Source: Neobacillus massiliamazoniensis (lineage in GTDB: Bacteria; Bacillota; Bacilli; Bacillales; Cytobacillaceae). Taken from it: a stretch of DNA of 64,000 nucleotides. A program made the translations under genes and the position numbers. The notes below the pieces were generated by a model. That model saw only the letters and a program-made list of their open reading frames with translations. It was not told the DNA's origin and made no database searches. This document shows positions 1-9,036 of the stretch, piece after piece. Positions within the stretch are counted from its first letter, which is position 1, and each line of letters starts with the position of its first letter. The stretch lies in contig NZ_CVRB01000001.1 in the NCBI RefSeq assembly GCF_001048695.1, positions 62,001 to 126,000 of the forward strand, read 5' to 3'.

Positions 1-1384
1 AATAAGCAAAGAACTGCCTTAATGCTTCATCTGCATAACGAGCGGTTTGGAAGTACCTATCGACAGATGGTACACCCGTATTATCCGGTGCAATCGTCGT
101 ATCTTTTTTATCAATTGTATACGGAAAATGATTCGATACCGTAATCAACTTGGTATAAAATGGCTGTGGTAATGTCTGAAGCATTGGGATTGTTTGCTTA
201 ATAAACGGCTTATCCATTAGCCCATATTGAGCAAGATCTTCAGGATTCATATTATAATAACTTGAATCAAAAAACTTATCATATCCTAATGACTTATACA
301 TTTCATTCCGATTCCAAAAACTTCCTGTATTCCCATGGAACACGGCAGTCGTATAGCCATGTTGATCTAGAATCGCAGGAGCAGCCTGGTACGTGTTTAA
401 ACTTTTAGTGACAAAAGCTGAACCTTGGGGTAATCCATATAATGAATTTTCTAACATAAATTCAGCATCAGATGTCTTACCATGAGCAGTTTGATGGAAA
501 AAATTATCAAAATACATGGTGTTTGGATCCTTTGTCAAAGAATCTAAAAACGGAGTTACCTCTTCCCCATGTAATTTGTAATTGATCAGGAAATTTTGGA
601 ATGATTCCAAATGATAATAGATGACATTCATGCCCTTCGCAGCACCAAAATATTCTGGATTCGGCTCAGCGTAATTAGATTTTGTATAATTTAGAACTTC
701 CGTAATATCATTACTATTGGCCAAAACCCTTTCGGTAGATGCTTTTGTACTTTGAATCGTATCGTAAATAGCATAATTGTACATTCCTAAATATTTCACA
801 ATATAATTTCGATCAAAACCTCTTGTTAATAATTCTGGTCGGTCAATTTCTGCTAGCCCAATATTTGTACAAGTAATGGCCAATGTTAATGAAAACAAAG
901 CAGACATTTTTCGACGATCCCAATTAAAATCTTCCATTTTAGAAAAACGATATTTGTATAAAACAATCAAGATTATAAAATCTATGAAGAATAAAAAATC
1001 ATATGGTTTTAATAAGGAAACGACACTACTGCTCACATCACCAAAATTTGATGTCTGTGTTAAAGTTGGTAACGTAATAAAATCATTAAAGAATCGATAA
1101 TATAAAATATTGCTATATAAAAGTAGGGACATAAGAAAATAAATAATCATTAGCCAAGTATATTTTTTTCTTCCCTTAAAAAAGAGGGCAATCCCCAAAA
1201 AAAGTAAAGATGATCCCAAAGGATTGATGAATAATAAAAACTCTTGAAAAGGACCATCAACACCCAATTTAAACTGTGTTAATTGAGCTAAATATGTTTT
1301 TATCCAAAGGAAGAAAACAGCTAAAAAGAAAAAACTTATATTCTTATTAAAGATATTTCGAACTTTTTGATATGCAAAATTCAT
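1..1384 (-). CDS. LTA synthase family sulfatase, C-terminus cut by window edge
   Basis: A membrane-anchored polyglycerolphosphate (lipoteichoic acid) synthase-type enzyme, which transfers glycerolphosphate from phosphatidylglycerol on the outer face of the membrane. I translated it by hand: 461 residues are present and the reading frame runs off the left edge. Hydrophobic segments fill roughly residues 15-145 and 160-180, then the extracellular sulfatase-fold domain begins. Visible catalytic elements are the metal-ligand Glu260 in HLES and the Thr304 nucleophile in GKTSDAEFML, close to the known LtaS positions (Glu255, Thr300). The start follows a GAGAGGA ribosome site. B. subtilis has several paralogues (LtaS, YfnI, YqgS, YvgJ) and I cannot tell which one this is. 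Confidence 0.93.
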   Translation of the reverse strand, partial: MNFAYQKVRNIFNKNISFFFLAVFFLWIKTYLAQLTQFKLGVDGPFQEFLLFINPLGSSLLFLGIALFFKGRKKYTWLMIIYFLMSLLLYSNILYYRFFNDFITLPTLTQTSNFGDVSSSVVSLLKPYDFLFFIDFIILIVLYKYRFSKMEDFNWDRRKMSALFSLTLAITCTNIGLAEIDRPELLTRGFDRNYIVKYLGMYNYAIYDTIQSTKASTERVLANSNDITEVLNYTKSNYAEPNPEYFGAAKGMNVIYYHLESFQNFLINYKLHGEEVTPFLDSLTKDPNTMYFDNFFHQTAHGKTSDAEFMLENSLYGLPQGSAFVTKSLNTYQAAPAILDQHGYTTAVFHGNTGSFWNRNEMYKSLGYDKFFDSSYYNMNPEDLAQYGLMDKPFIKQTIPMLQTLPQPFYTKLITVSNHFPYTIDKKDTTIAPDNTGVPSVDRYFQTARYADEALRQFFAY

Positions 1385-1518
1385 TTTGGTTCCTCTCCTC
1401 AAACTTCTTGCTCACTACGATATGGGTTTTCCCACTTTTGTTTATAATCCAATCATTTTCTAATGTCTATCTTACCAATTTACCATAAAAAATAAAAGAA
1501 AAGGCAAAAAAAGAAATA

Positions 1519-1552
1519 AAACCGTACACATGAAGAAAACGTCGTACGGTTT
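1519..1552 (-). terminator. Intrinsic terminator after the DUF2062 gene
   Basis: A 9-bp perfect inverted repeat (AAACCGTAC / GTACGGTTT, 16-nt loop) is followed on the minus strand by a T-rich tail. It sits about 40 nt downstream of the DUF2062 stop codon. Confidence 0.7.
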
Positions 1553-1590
1553 ACGAAAATATTATATTCATTTTAGGTGGAATTTACAAC

Positions 1591-2163
1591 TTATATGAGA
1601 TTATTATTGAAATTATTTTTACGGATAGATTGTTTATGTCTCATTTTCATAAGCTTTTTCTCTTTTTCCTTTTCGTAGAAATAATAAACAACAAAGTAAG
1701 AAATAGTCCCCAACACAACACCGAATATGGCCATTCCAATTAACATGTGGATTCCTCCATGCAAAATGCTTACTAATTGATGGAAATCACCATGCATTAA
1801 ATCATGAAAAGAAAAAGTTGTGTTGTGCCCTTCTTTAACTTTCATTGGAAAAATCAAATAACCAATTTTTCGAGCTAATGGTAAAAGGATTACAGGGAGA
1901 AACGATGCTTTTGCAACGACATTTCCAATGATAGCAGCTGGCAATGATCCCTTGGCTAAACGAACAATAGGTATAAACAAAATATAAATAAGTGATGCGG
2001 ATGAAATAACTACCATTTCCAAGCCAAAGCCAATAGCAAAACCCATTGATACCTTTCTGGCCCCTCCTGGGGACCGAACAAGCTTTATAAAATTCAACTT
2101 AAAGGCGCGACCAATTCGTTGAAAAAAATTATACTTTTGTTGTTTTTTTTCTTTTTTTCTCAA
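1591..2163 (-). CDS. DUF2062 domain membrane protein
   Basis: A 190-residue protein of the DUF2062 family, whose function is not established. The amphipathic N-terminus (FFQRIGRAFKLNFIKLVRSPGGARKVSMGFAIG) carries the family hallmark of an R-x-P-G-G-x-R stretch followed by an AxGxAxGxF-like glycine-rich helix near residues 30-47. Two to three membrane segments follow (about 45-70, 78-95 and 140-165), and the tail is strongly basic (EKEKEKKLMKMRHKQ). The gene is single, has its own terminator and is separated from the divergent dehydrogenase gene. The family call rests on pattern recognition and the function is unknown. Confidence 0.75.
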   Translation of the reverse strand: MRKKEKKQQKYNFFQRIGRAFKLNFIKLVRSPGGARKVSMGFAIGFGLEMVVISSASLIYILFIPIVRLAKGSLPAAIIGNVVAKASFLPVILLPLARKIGYLIFPMKVKEGHNTTFSFHDLMHGDFHQLVSILHGGIHMLIGMAIFGVVLGTISYFVVYYFYEKEKEKKLMKMRHKQSIRKNNFNNNLI

Positions 2164-2350
2164 ATCAAATAACCCCCTTTTGTATATTTATCTATGCTAT
2201 AGAGCAACTCGACTCCTACTGTTATTAATACTATAATTTAATAATAAGTGACTAAGTATCATTTGGAAACCAATTTAATTAAAACTTTCCCATTTATTTA
2301 TAAATTTTTAAGGATTGACTACTTCAAAATCGCAAATAAGGAGAAAATCG

Positions 2351-3304
2351 ATGAGTACACCCAACCCTAATATACTTGTTTATAGTCCAAAGCAGGCAAA
2401 AGCTTATGCTCAGTTTATCCAAGATTATGGTTTTACATCCGTAAAGTACGCCGAGTCTCTTGAGGAAGCAGAAAGATATTTACCCGATACGGAAATTATT
2501 TTGGGATGGAAATTTCCGACTAAACTACTCAGTCAATCAATTTCTTCATCGGTCAGATGGTTTCAATCGACTGGAGCCGGAGTAGATGATCTTATCTCAG
2601 ATCAATCCATCCCTGAGAACATAATCCTAACACGTATTGTCGATCAGTTCGGAGCATTTATATCGGAATATGTTTTTACGTATCTCTTATACATAGTGAA
2701 AGATGTTCCACGTATGAGACAATCACAAATAGAACATCGCTGGGATTCCTTCATTTCTGAATCTCTTGCAGGAAAAACACTCGGCGTAGCGGGAATCGGA
2801 TCCATTGGAGAGGAAATTGTGCGGAAAGCCCGAGCATTTAATATGAATGTTTATGGTTTAAGTTTTAGTGAAAAAAATGCTCAGATTGTGGATTGCCATT
2901 TTACCTCAGACAAATGGCGAGAATTTGTGAAAGAACTTGATTATTTAGTCCTTACGCTTCCGTTAACAGTGGATACTTATCAAGTCCTTAACCGAGAAAT
3001 GCTTTTAGCAATGAAACAGGATTCCTGTCTTGTTAATGTCGGTCGCGGAGCATTGATTGATGAAACAGATTTAATCTCTGTCATGCAATCAGGTCATCTA
3101 CGTGCTGCAGTTCTGGATGTATTTGAGTCAGAACCACTGGCAAAGAACCATCCCTTCTATTCTATGCCAAATGTTTATGTCACTTCACATCTGTCAGGAC
3201 CTAGCACAGTAGAGGGGGTTAGTCAATTTTTTATTGATAATTTAAATAGATACGTAAATAATCAGCGATTACAAGGAATTGTTGATCGGAACCGCGGGTA
3301 TTAA
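2351..3304 (+). CDS. D-2-hydroxyacid dehydrogenase (NAD-dependent)
   Basis: A 317-residue oxidoreductase of the D-isomer-specific 2-hydroxyacid dehydrogenase family, which reduces 2-keto acids or oxidises D-2-hydroxy acids with NAD(P)H. The NAD-binding motif GVAGIGSIG lies at 145-153. The catalytic triad is Arg232 (NVGRGALID), Glu261 (DVFESEPL) and His280 (VTSHLSG). The N-terminal half is divergent, as in the phosphoglycerate/hydroxypyruvate reductase-like branch. I chose the ATG at 2351, preceded by AAGGAG seven bases upstream, over an in-frame TTG at 2315 that lacks a ribosome site. It is monocistronic and the substrate cannot be read from sequence. Confidence 0.88.
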   Translation: MSTPNPNILVYSPKQAKAYAQFIQDYGFTSVKYAESLEEAERYLPDTEIILGWKFPTKLLSQSISSSVRWFQSTGAGVDDLISDQSIPENIILTRIVDQFGAFISEYVFTYLLYIVKDVPRMRQSQIEHRWDSFISESLAGKTLGVAGIGSIGEEIVRKARAFNMNVYGLSFSEKNAQIVDCHFTSDKWREFVKELDYLVLTLPLTVDTYQVLNREMLLAMKQDSCLVNVGRGALIDETDLISVMQSGHLRAAVLDVFESEPLAKNHPFYSMPNVYVTSHLSGPSTVEGVSQFFIDNLNRYVNNQRLQGIVDRNRGY

Positions 3305-3341
3305 ATACAAGCTATACTAAATCAATTAAAAGTGGGGATGT

Positions 3342-3364
3342 GATGGAAAGTTTACCTTTCCATC
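3342..3364 (+). terminator. Terminator between convergent genes
   Basis: A perfect 9-bp stem GATGGAAAG / CTTTCCATC with a 5-nt loop, followed by TTCCCTTTTTC on the plus strand. It lies between the stop codons of the dehydrogenase and the AI-2E family gene. Confidence 0.75.
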
Positions 3365-3373
3365 TTCCCTTTT

Positions 3374-4480
3374 TCAATCAGTCGATATACTTGCCTTTTT
3401 TCTGGCCTTTAGAATTTTAATTGCGTTTAAGACGATGGTTTTTACGACTGCATATGATGGCACGGCTAAAATCATTCCTAAGACTCCGGCAAGATTTCCG
3501 GCCGCAAGAAGTAATATGATAATGGTAGCAGGATGAATATCAAGACTTTTTCCAAGAATAAGCGGTGATAAAAGATTACTTTCAATCTGCTGCGAAATAA
3601 TAATTACAAGCAATACTAACAAGACTTTGGTTGGCGAATCAAAAAATGCTACGATCACAGCCGGTGTTGCACCAAGAAACAAACCGATATAAGGAATAAA
3701 GTAGGTAACTGTAACTACTAAACCCATTACTAGTGCAAATGGTAAATTTATAATAAAATATCCAATAAGCACCATTATTCCAACAGTCAACGCAACTGCT
3801 ACTTGTCCGTGAATATAGGAAGAAATCGTTTCCCCTGTCTCTTTTAAAATGTTCAAACCCTCATCCTTGAAAGTAGATGGGAAAAATTTAGATAAGGCAA
3901 TCGGAAACTTATGACCGTCCTTTAACATGTAAAACAGTAAAAAAGGAACGGTTGCCAGAATGACCGTTATGTTGGCAATCACACCAAATATATTCGTTAG
4001 GCTTGCTGTAATCATCTCTGGAAAATTATTAGCATAGCTAATCAGCTTATGTTCGATTGTACCGAGAAGATTTATTTGTGCACCTGTTACCCATTGAAAT
4101 TGTGTTGTATGAGTTAGATTGTTAAAAAAATTAATTGTTTCATTAGCATATCCTGGAATCGCCAGGGTTAAAGCAGCAAACTGCTTACTAATTGTCGGAA
4201 TTAAGTTTCCAATTGCTAAAACTATCAGTAACACAGCTGCAACATAAATCAATAAAATAGCAATAATTCTTGGCACTTTTTTGCGTTGAAGATAATCAAC
4301 TATAGGATTTAATAAAAAAAATAAGAAACCCGCGATGAGAATCGGAAAGAATAAGGTTGAAATGAAGATTCCGATAGGTTCGAATAAGAAAGTGATCTTG
4401 GAAGAAACAAAAATAATCGTTAAAATCAACAGTATTAGTATTAGCCAGTTTTGGAATTTTTTCAATATGCCGTCCCTCAA
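3374..4480 (-). CDS. AI-2E family transporter (YubA/YtvI type)
   Basis: A 368-residue polytopic membrane protein of the AI-2E transporter superfamily (PF01594). Hydrophobic segments occur near 13-50 (two), 70-95, 150-175, 210-240, 250-275, 285-300 and 310-345, giving the usual 7-8 passes. The conserved stretch VTYFIPYIGLFLGATPAVIV in the second half is typical. The proteins are often annotated as autoinducer-2 exporters, but several members act as Na+/H+ or other small-solute transporters, so the substrate is open. It faces the preceding gene and shares a terminator region with it. Confidence 0.85.
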   Translation of the reverse strand: MRDGILKKFQNWLILILLILTIIFVSSKITFLFEPIGIFISTLFFPILIAGFLFFLLNPIVDYLQRKKVPRIIAILLIYVAAVLLIVLAIGNLIPTISKQFAALTLAIPGYANETINFFNNLTHTTQFQWVTGAQINLLGTIEHKLISYANNFPEMITASLTNIFGVIANITVILATVPFLLFYMLKDGHKFPIALSKFFPSTFKDEGLNILKETGETISSYIHGQVAVALTVGIMVLIGYFIINLPFALVMGLVVTVTYFIPYIGLFLGATPAVIVAFFDSPTKVLLVLLVIIISQQIESNLLSPLILGKSLDIHPATIIILLLAAGNLAGVLGMILAVPSYAVVKTIVLNAIKILKARKKASISTD

Positions 4481-4541
4481 TTTCTAAGCTCTAGTTTTGT
4501 GTTCCCACTGATTTAATAGTAGACCGATTTGTTTGTTAAAA

Positions 4542-5702
4542 TCAAGAACTTCCTTTGTTTTTTGACTTTGTTCCCCAATTGCTTAAATCTTTTCCCATTA
4601 AGACATCTTCTAACAATTCAGGAAGATGATTAGGAGTGCATCCGAAGCATGGGATGTCCATGGACGCTAGCCTTCTTGCGTTGTTTTCATCATATCCCGG
4701 TACTCCGTGATCAGAAAGGGCCAGTAAGGCTATTACTTTAACACCTGATTCACGCATTTCTTTCATTCGTCGAAGCATCCCGGCTTGATTCCCACCTTCA
4801 AACAAATCGGAAATTAAAATAAAGATTGTCTTTGTAGGATCTGTAATGAATTGCTTGCAATAGCTAATCGATTTATTAATGTCTGTACCGCCGCCAAGCT
4901 GGATTCCAAACAACATGTCTACAGGATCGTCCTTACATTGCTCTGATAAATCCACAATCTCATTATCAAAGACTACAACATGTGTTTTCAATGCAGGTAT
5001 ACTGGCAAAAATAGAGCCGATAATCGATGCGTAAATCACCGATTCCGCCATCGAACCGCTTTGATCAATATCAAGAATGATATGCCATTGATTGCTTTTT
5101 CTCTTTTGGTCATAAAAATAAAATCGTTCAGGAATCATGATTTTCCGTTCTTGATCGTAATGCTTTAAGTTCCTTTTAATTGTGTACATCCAATCGATGC
5201 TTTTTGCGCCAGCTGATTGAAGCGAACGTTTTTTCCTGTTAATTGCTCCCTTTACTGCTCTCTGGACATCATTTTCAAGCTTAAGTTTAATTTCATCCAC
5301 GACCACCTTCACCAGCTCACGGGCTGTCTCTTTTGTCCGTTCTGGAATTTTCCCTTTTAAGGATATTAATGTTGCAACCATCTCAATACTCGGCTTGATG
5401 TTCCTGAGTGTTTCCGGTTCAAACAATAACTGTGACAAGCCCTTACGGTCGATGGCATCCCCCTGTATCACTGAGACCACATCATCAGGAAATAAAGTAC
5501 GAACATCACCGATCCATTTTGACAAATTATAACCGCCTCTTTGTCCAATTTCGGCCCCTATCTGTTGGTCATAAATAGCGGCAAGTGCTTCATCCATTAG
5601 CAATTCTTCTTGTGAAAGTAAGGAGGCTCCACCTGTGAATTGTGTTTCAGTCACTTGCCCCAATACCAATCTCCAGCGCTTCATTTTCTCATTTATACTC
5701 AT
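4542..5702 (-). CDS. VWA domain protein (YehP-like)
   Basis: A 386-residue cytosolic protein with a helical N-terminal half (1-200) and a von Willebrand factor A domain from about 205. The metal-ion-dependent adhesion site is complete: D213-x-S215-x-S217 (DIDQSGSM), Thr273 (GGGTDI) and Asp299 (LISDLFEGG). VWA proteins of this CoxE/YehP kind pair with MoxR AAA+ ATPases as adaptors or co-chaperones. It is the last gene of a five-gene cassette and starts 2 nt after the DUF5682 stop codon. E. coli yehP is the comparable member of yehLMPQ. The client or target is unknown. Confidence 0.88.
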   Translation of the reverse strand: MSINEKMKRWRLVLGQVTETQFTGGASLLSQEELLMDEALAAIYDQQIGAEIGQRGGYNLSKWIGDVRTLFPDDVVSVIQGDAIDRKGLSQLLFEPETLRNIKPSIEMVATLISLKGKIPERTKETARELVKVVVDEIKLKLENDVQRAVKGAINRKKRSLQSAGAKSIDWMYTIKRNLKHYDQERKIMIPERFYFYDQKRKSNQWHIILDIDQSGSMAESVIYASIIGSIFASIPALKTHVVVFDNEIVDLSEQCKDDPVDMLFGIQLGGGTDINKSISYCKQFITDPTKTIFILISDLFEGGNQAGMLRRMKEMRESGVKVIALLALSDHGVPGYDENNARRLASMDIPCFGCTPNHLPELLEDVLMGKDLSNWGTKSKNKGSS

Positions 5703-5704
5703 GT

Positions 5705-7957
5705 TTAAATATCCCCAAAATCGAATTCATTTAATTCATCTATGATTGTTTCTTCCGTTGTAGTTAACGTATCATTTAAATATTCGCTGACCTGCAATTC
5801 ATCATATCCCCAAATTCCTCCGAGTATTTCAGCCACCTTCGATCGATCGGACGAGGAAAAATTACTGAAAGAACGACGCAGGAATACTAGTGCCCGACGG
5901 AATTCCTCATCGCTTAATGTCGTAATATAAAGGTCCAGTTTTCCCCAAAGGTAAGTCCTTGATAAAAGAGCATATTTATTGCTCAAACAAAGGCCCTCAA
6001 ACCAGCCAGCACCAAGATCAGGGGAGATACCAGGAGAAAGGCACCTAGAGACTTCTTCTTCAAGTGAACGAGAATCAATCTTATTTTTTTCAAGGAGAAT
6101 CCCACAGCTATATCCTGAAAGGAGCGGATTTCGGTCATCATGTTGATATAATTCTGTCAGCATTCCATACCAAAGCGTTTCATTAACATATTCATAAAGA
6201 GCTGTTGCTGTTTCGTTCATTACCTGTATTCCAACCATAACCTCTTTTGCGCGGTCATTATTGCAGGAAGCAGCTTCCAATAATAGCAGGGTTCCGCGCA
6301 AAAACAGCCGTTCGACTAAAGGAATAAGTGTTTTTGTATCTAATCCTCTTACATTCCCAAAAAGGACAATTCGGCAAAGCTCATCGACTGCATGGGTATT
6401 TTCCACAAAATCTGCTGAATCTGTGCTCAAAAATGCAACTGTATTCCGTGCTTCCTCCATCATTTCGACCATTCCACACATATAGCTTGCACGAACTAAA
6501 CGAGCCGCATCACCGATATTTTGGCATTTACTTAGTTCTTTTTTCAATTGATAGGCAGTAGCCAGTTCAATAGTTTCTCCTAACAATGTTGATTCAATAA
6601 GTTGAATTTCCACTTCAGGATTATATGTTACATTCCAAATTTCTGCCCAAGAAGCATGCTCTTGTGTATATACCACGGGCATTGCAAATTGAATACCTAA
6701 CACTTGAAGTCGATGGAAAAAGAATGAGCGATGTAAATCTAAAAAGGCAGCATCTTTGCTTTTCACCCGCCTGTTTTCTCGCAAATCTAATTGAATCGGT
6801 TTGACCTCACTAGTCCTGTATTTAACCAACTTTAAACTTTTTAACTGACGAATAAAATCTTCCTGAATAGATGTCTGTGATACACCGTCCGGCAACTCTC
6901 CAATTTCCGTTCCAATTTCTATTAAAGTACAAGCGTCCACAATTACCGAAAAATCACCATTTCCAAGGCAAACGGTTGCAGCATCGCGTAAGTCCTTTAA
7001 TGTAGGGATACTATTTCGAATCGATGCAAGGGCAGACGCAAGTCTGGTGGCTTCAATCACTTCTGCCGTTGAACGATAGGTCCCTGATGCTCGCAATGTT
7101 GAAACAATGTTTGTAAGGTAATAAGCTGTAAGCTTTTCTCTGTTTAGATCTTTTAAACAATTCCACATCATATGAAAATATGCAGGTGCATGATTCCCTG
7201 CACCATAACCGGATTGGGAGGATAATTTGAAGTTCGAGTACGGCATTAACGTTAAGCTGACATCTCTTTTAGGCAAGGCACTTACATCCACATCTGGAAA
7301 GGAATCTGCCAAAAGCGCCGGTACATGAAATGCACCGGTTATAACAACTACCTTATCCGGTTGATGCCCTTCATTTATAATTCGATTAATTTGTTTCCTC
7401 ATATAGGATTCTCTTATTTGGTTATACTCCCATTCAGAGGAGCGGCCTGTATGTTGTTCCAGCTCTCTGAGTTGGAGGGCAAATGCATCCATTGCTGCTC
7501 GATAATTATCTAAAGAAAAGATTTGTTCAAATGAACGCTCCCAAAAGGTTTCATAATCAGATTCATCTGAGAGGCTGGCAATTCTTTCATAAATGTTGAT
7601 AGGTTTTTTTTCAATATCTTCATCTTCCTGACTACGGTCAAATAGGATTGAAATTCCACTTGGCAGATCAATAAATTCTACGTGTGAATCATTTTGTTCA
7701 GCCCAAAGCATAGACCTGAATTCAGGAGAATATTCTGCTAATGGATAAACAATTGTGTTAATCGGTAATTCTGTAGTATAGGCCATCATTGCAATCGGGG
7801 GCTTCGTTTTTTGCCTTGTAATATCAGGAATTAATCCTGACATATCTGAAGGACCTTCAATTAAAACTGCAGTTGGTTTGATTTGCTCTAAAAGAGTTTC
7901 TAAATGATAAGCTGCAACAGGTGACAAATGGCGGACACCAAAGATGTGTGGCTTCAT
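5705..7957 (-). CDS. DUF5682 family protein (YehM-like)
   Basis: A 750-residue protein of uncharacterised family DUF5682, comparable to E. coli YehM in size and neighbourhood. The first 220 residues contain spaced motifs: GVRHLSP (His10), LIEGPSD (Glu34) and ITGAFHVPALL (His211). These resemble the GxxH / E / GxxH pattern of the TIKI/TraB/EreA/ChaN hydrolase superfamily; that link is my inference. The rest is helical without a recognised domain. Its ATGA overlap with the MoxR gene and 2-nt gap to the VWA gene indicate translational coupling and co-function with an ATPase-VWA machine. No signal peptide or membrane segment is seen. Confidence 0.82.
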   Translation of the reverse strand: MKPHIFGVRHLSPVAAYHLETLLEQIKPTAVLIEGPSDMSGLIPDITRQKTKPPIAMMAYTTELPINTIVYPLAEYSPEFRSMLWAEQNDSHVEFIDLPSGISILFDRSQEDEDIEKKPINIYERIASLSDESDYETFWERSFEQIFSLDNYRAAMDAFALQLRELEQHTGRSSEWEYNQIRESYMRKQINRIINEGHQPDKVVVITGAFHVPALLADSFPDVDVSALPKRDVSLTLMPYSNFKLSSQSGYGAGNHAPAYFHMMWNCLKDLNREKLTAYYLTNIVSTLRASGTYRSTAEVIEATRLASALASIRNSIPTLKDLRDAATVCLGNGDFSVIVDACTLIEIGTEIGELPDGVSQTSIQEDFIRQLKSLKLVKYRTSEVKPIQLDLRENRRVKSKDAAFLDLHRSFFFHRLQVLGIQFAMPVVYTQEHASWAEIWNVTYNPEVEIQLIESTLLGETIELATAYQLKKELSKCQNIGDAARLVRASYMCGMVEMMEEARNTVAFLSTDSADFVENTHAVDELCRIVLFGNVRGLDTKTLIPLVERLFLRGTLLLLEAASCNNDRAKEVMVGIQVMNETATALYEYVNETLWYGMLTELYQHDDRNPLLSGYSCGILLEKNKIDSRSLEEEVSRCLSPGISPDLGAGWFEGLCLSNKYALLSRTYLWGKLDLYITTLSDEEFRRALVFLRRSFSNFSSSDRSKVAEILGGIWGYDELQVSEYLNDTLTTTEETIIDELNEFDFGDI

Positions 7958-9036
7958 CGACCATTCAGCTCACTACAGGCATGATATAGATTTCGCCACT
8001 CAGTTCCTTTTTTCTTCATGACGTTCTCTAAATATTCCTTCCAAACCAGTTGATCCTTCCCATCTTCTTTCACAATCGTTCCCTGAAGGCCTGCTGCTAA
8101 ATCATTGTCCGTAATTTGACCTGTGCCAAAGCTGCCGGAAAGTGCCATACTATTAGTAAGTAGTGAAATCGCTTCTGCAGTTGAAATGACTCCTCTTGGT
8201 GATTTAAGTTTTTCTTTACGATCCAATGTCATGCCGGATCGAAGCTCACGGAAAATGGTCACCACTTTTTCTACGACATCATCAGCAGGTAGTTCTGCTT
8301 GAAGGTTGTGCTGAGTAGAAAGTTCACCAACCCGTTTTCTGACAATATTTATTTCAGTTTCCATATCTGCTGGAGTCGGTAATATTAATATATTAAAACG
8401 TCTCTTTAAAGCTGCAGACATTTCATTAACTCCCCTGTCTCTTGTGTTTGCCGTCCCAATAACTGAAAATCCTCTGACAGCAGAAATATCCTCATCCAGT
8501 TCCGGTATGGAAATGTTTTTTTCAGATAAAATCGAAATCAGTGCATCTTGAACTTCTGACGAACAACGGGAGATCTCCTCAAACCTGGCAATTACACCCG
8601 TTTCCATTGCCCTAAAGATGGGGCTTTTAACAAGTGCCTCTCGAGTTGGTCCATTAGCAAGAAGCATGGCATAATTCCATGAGTACCTTACTTGATCTTC
8701 AGTTGTACCTGCTGTTCCTTGAATAATTTTTCCAGAATCACCATGAATCGCTGCTGTAAGCAATTCAGAAAGTAATGATTTCGCCGTCCCCGGCTCTCCA
8801 ATTAGTAGGAGAGCTCTATCAGTCATTAAAGAGGCAATTGCCATCTCAATCAAACGATTATTGCCTAGATATTTTGAGGTGATATTCATAGTTCCGACCT
8901 TACCACCTGCGATAAATGTAAATACTGCACGAGGCGACATTTGCCATCCAACAGGGATAATTCCTTTGTCATGCTTTTTTATTTCTGTTAATTCATCTTC
9001 ATACAACTTTTCAGCCGCTAAACGCAATAACTCCAC
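7954..9036 (-). CDS. MoxR-type AAA+ ATPase (YehL subfamily)
   Basis: A 360-residue AAA+ ATPase of the MoxR group. Walker A is GEPGTAKS at 80-87, the Walker B region is RFEEISR at 151-157, sensor 1 is GTANTRDRG with Asn197, and an arginine pair follows at 212-213 (KRRFN). MoxR proteins work with VWA partners to remodel or activate client proteins; YehL is one of the subfamilies named by Snider and Houry. Translation starts at a GTG that shares one base with the stop of the HEAT-like gene (TAGTG), and its 3' end overlaps the DUF5682 start by 4 nt. It is the motor of the cassette. Confidence 0.92.
   Translation of the reverse strand: MELLRLAAEKLYEDELTEIKKHDKGIIPVGWQMSPRAVFTFIAGGKVGTMNITSKYLGNNRLIEMAIASLMTDRALLLIGEPGTAKSLLSELLTAAIHGDSGKIIQGTAGTTEDQVRYSWNYAMLLANGPTREALVKSPIFRAMETGVIARFEEISRCSSEVQDALISILSEKNISIPELDEDISAVRGFSVIGTANTRDRGVNEMSAALKRRFNILILPTPADMETEINIVRKRVGELSTQHNLQAELPADDVVEKVVTIFRELRSGMTLDRKEKLKSPRGVISTAEAISLLTNSMALSGSFGTGQITDNDLAAGLQGTIVKEDGKDQLVWKEYLENVMKKKGTEWRNLYHACSELNGR

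Noticed and set aside
876..1100. 74-residue plus-strand open frame
   Set aside because: It is antisense to the well-supported LTA synthase gene and has no family resemblance.
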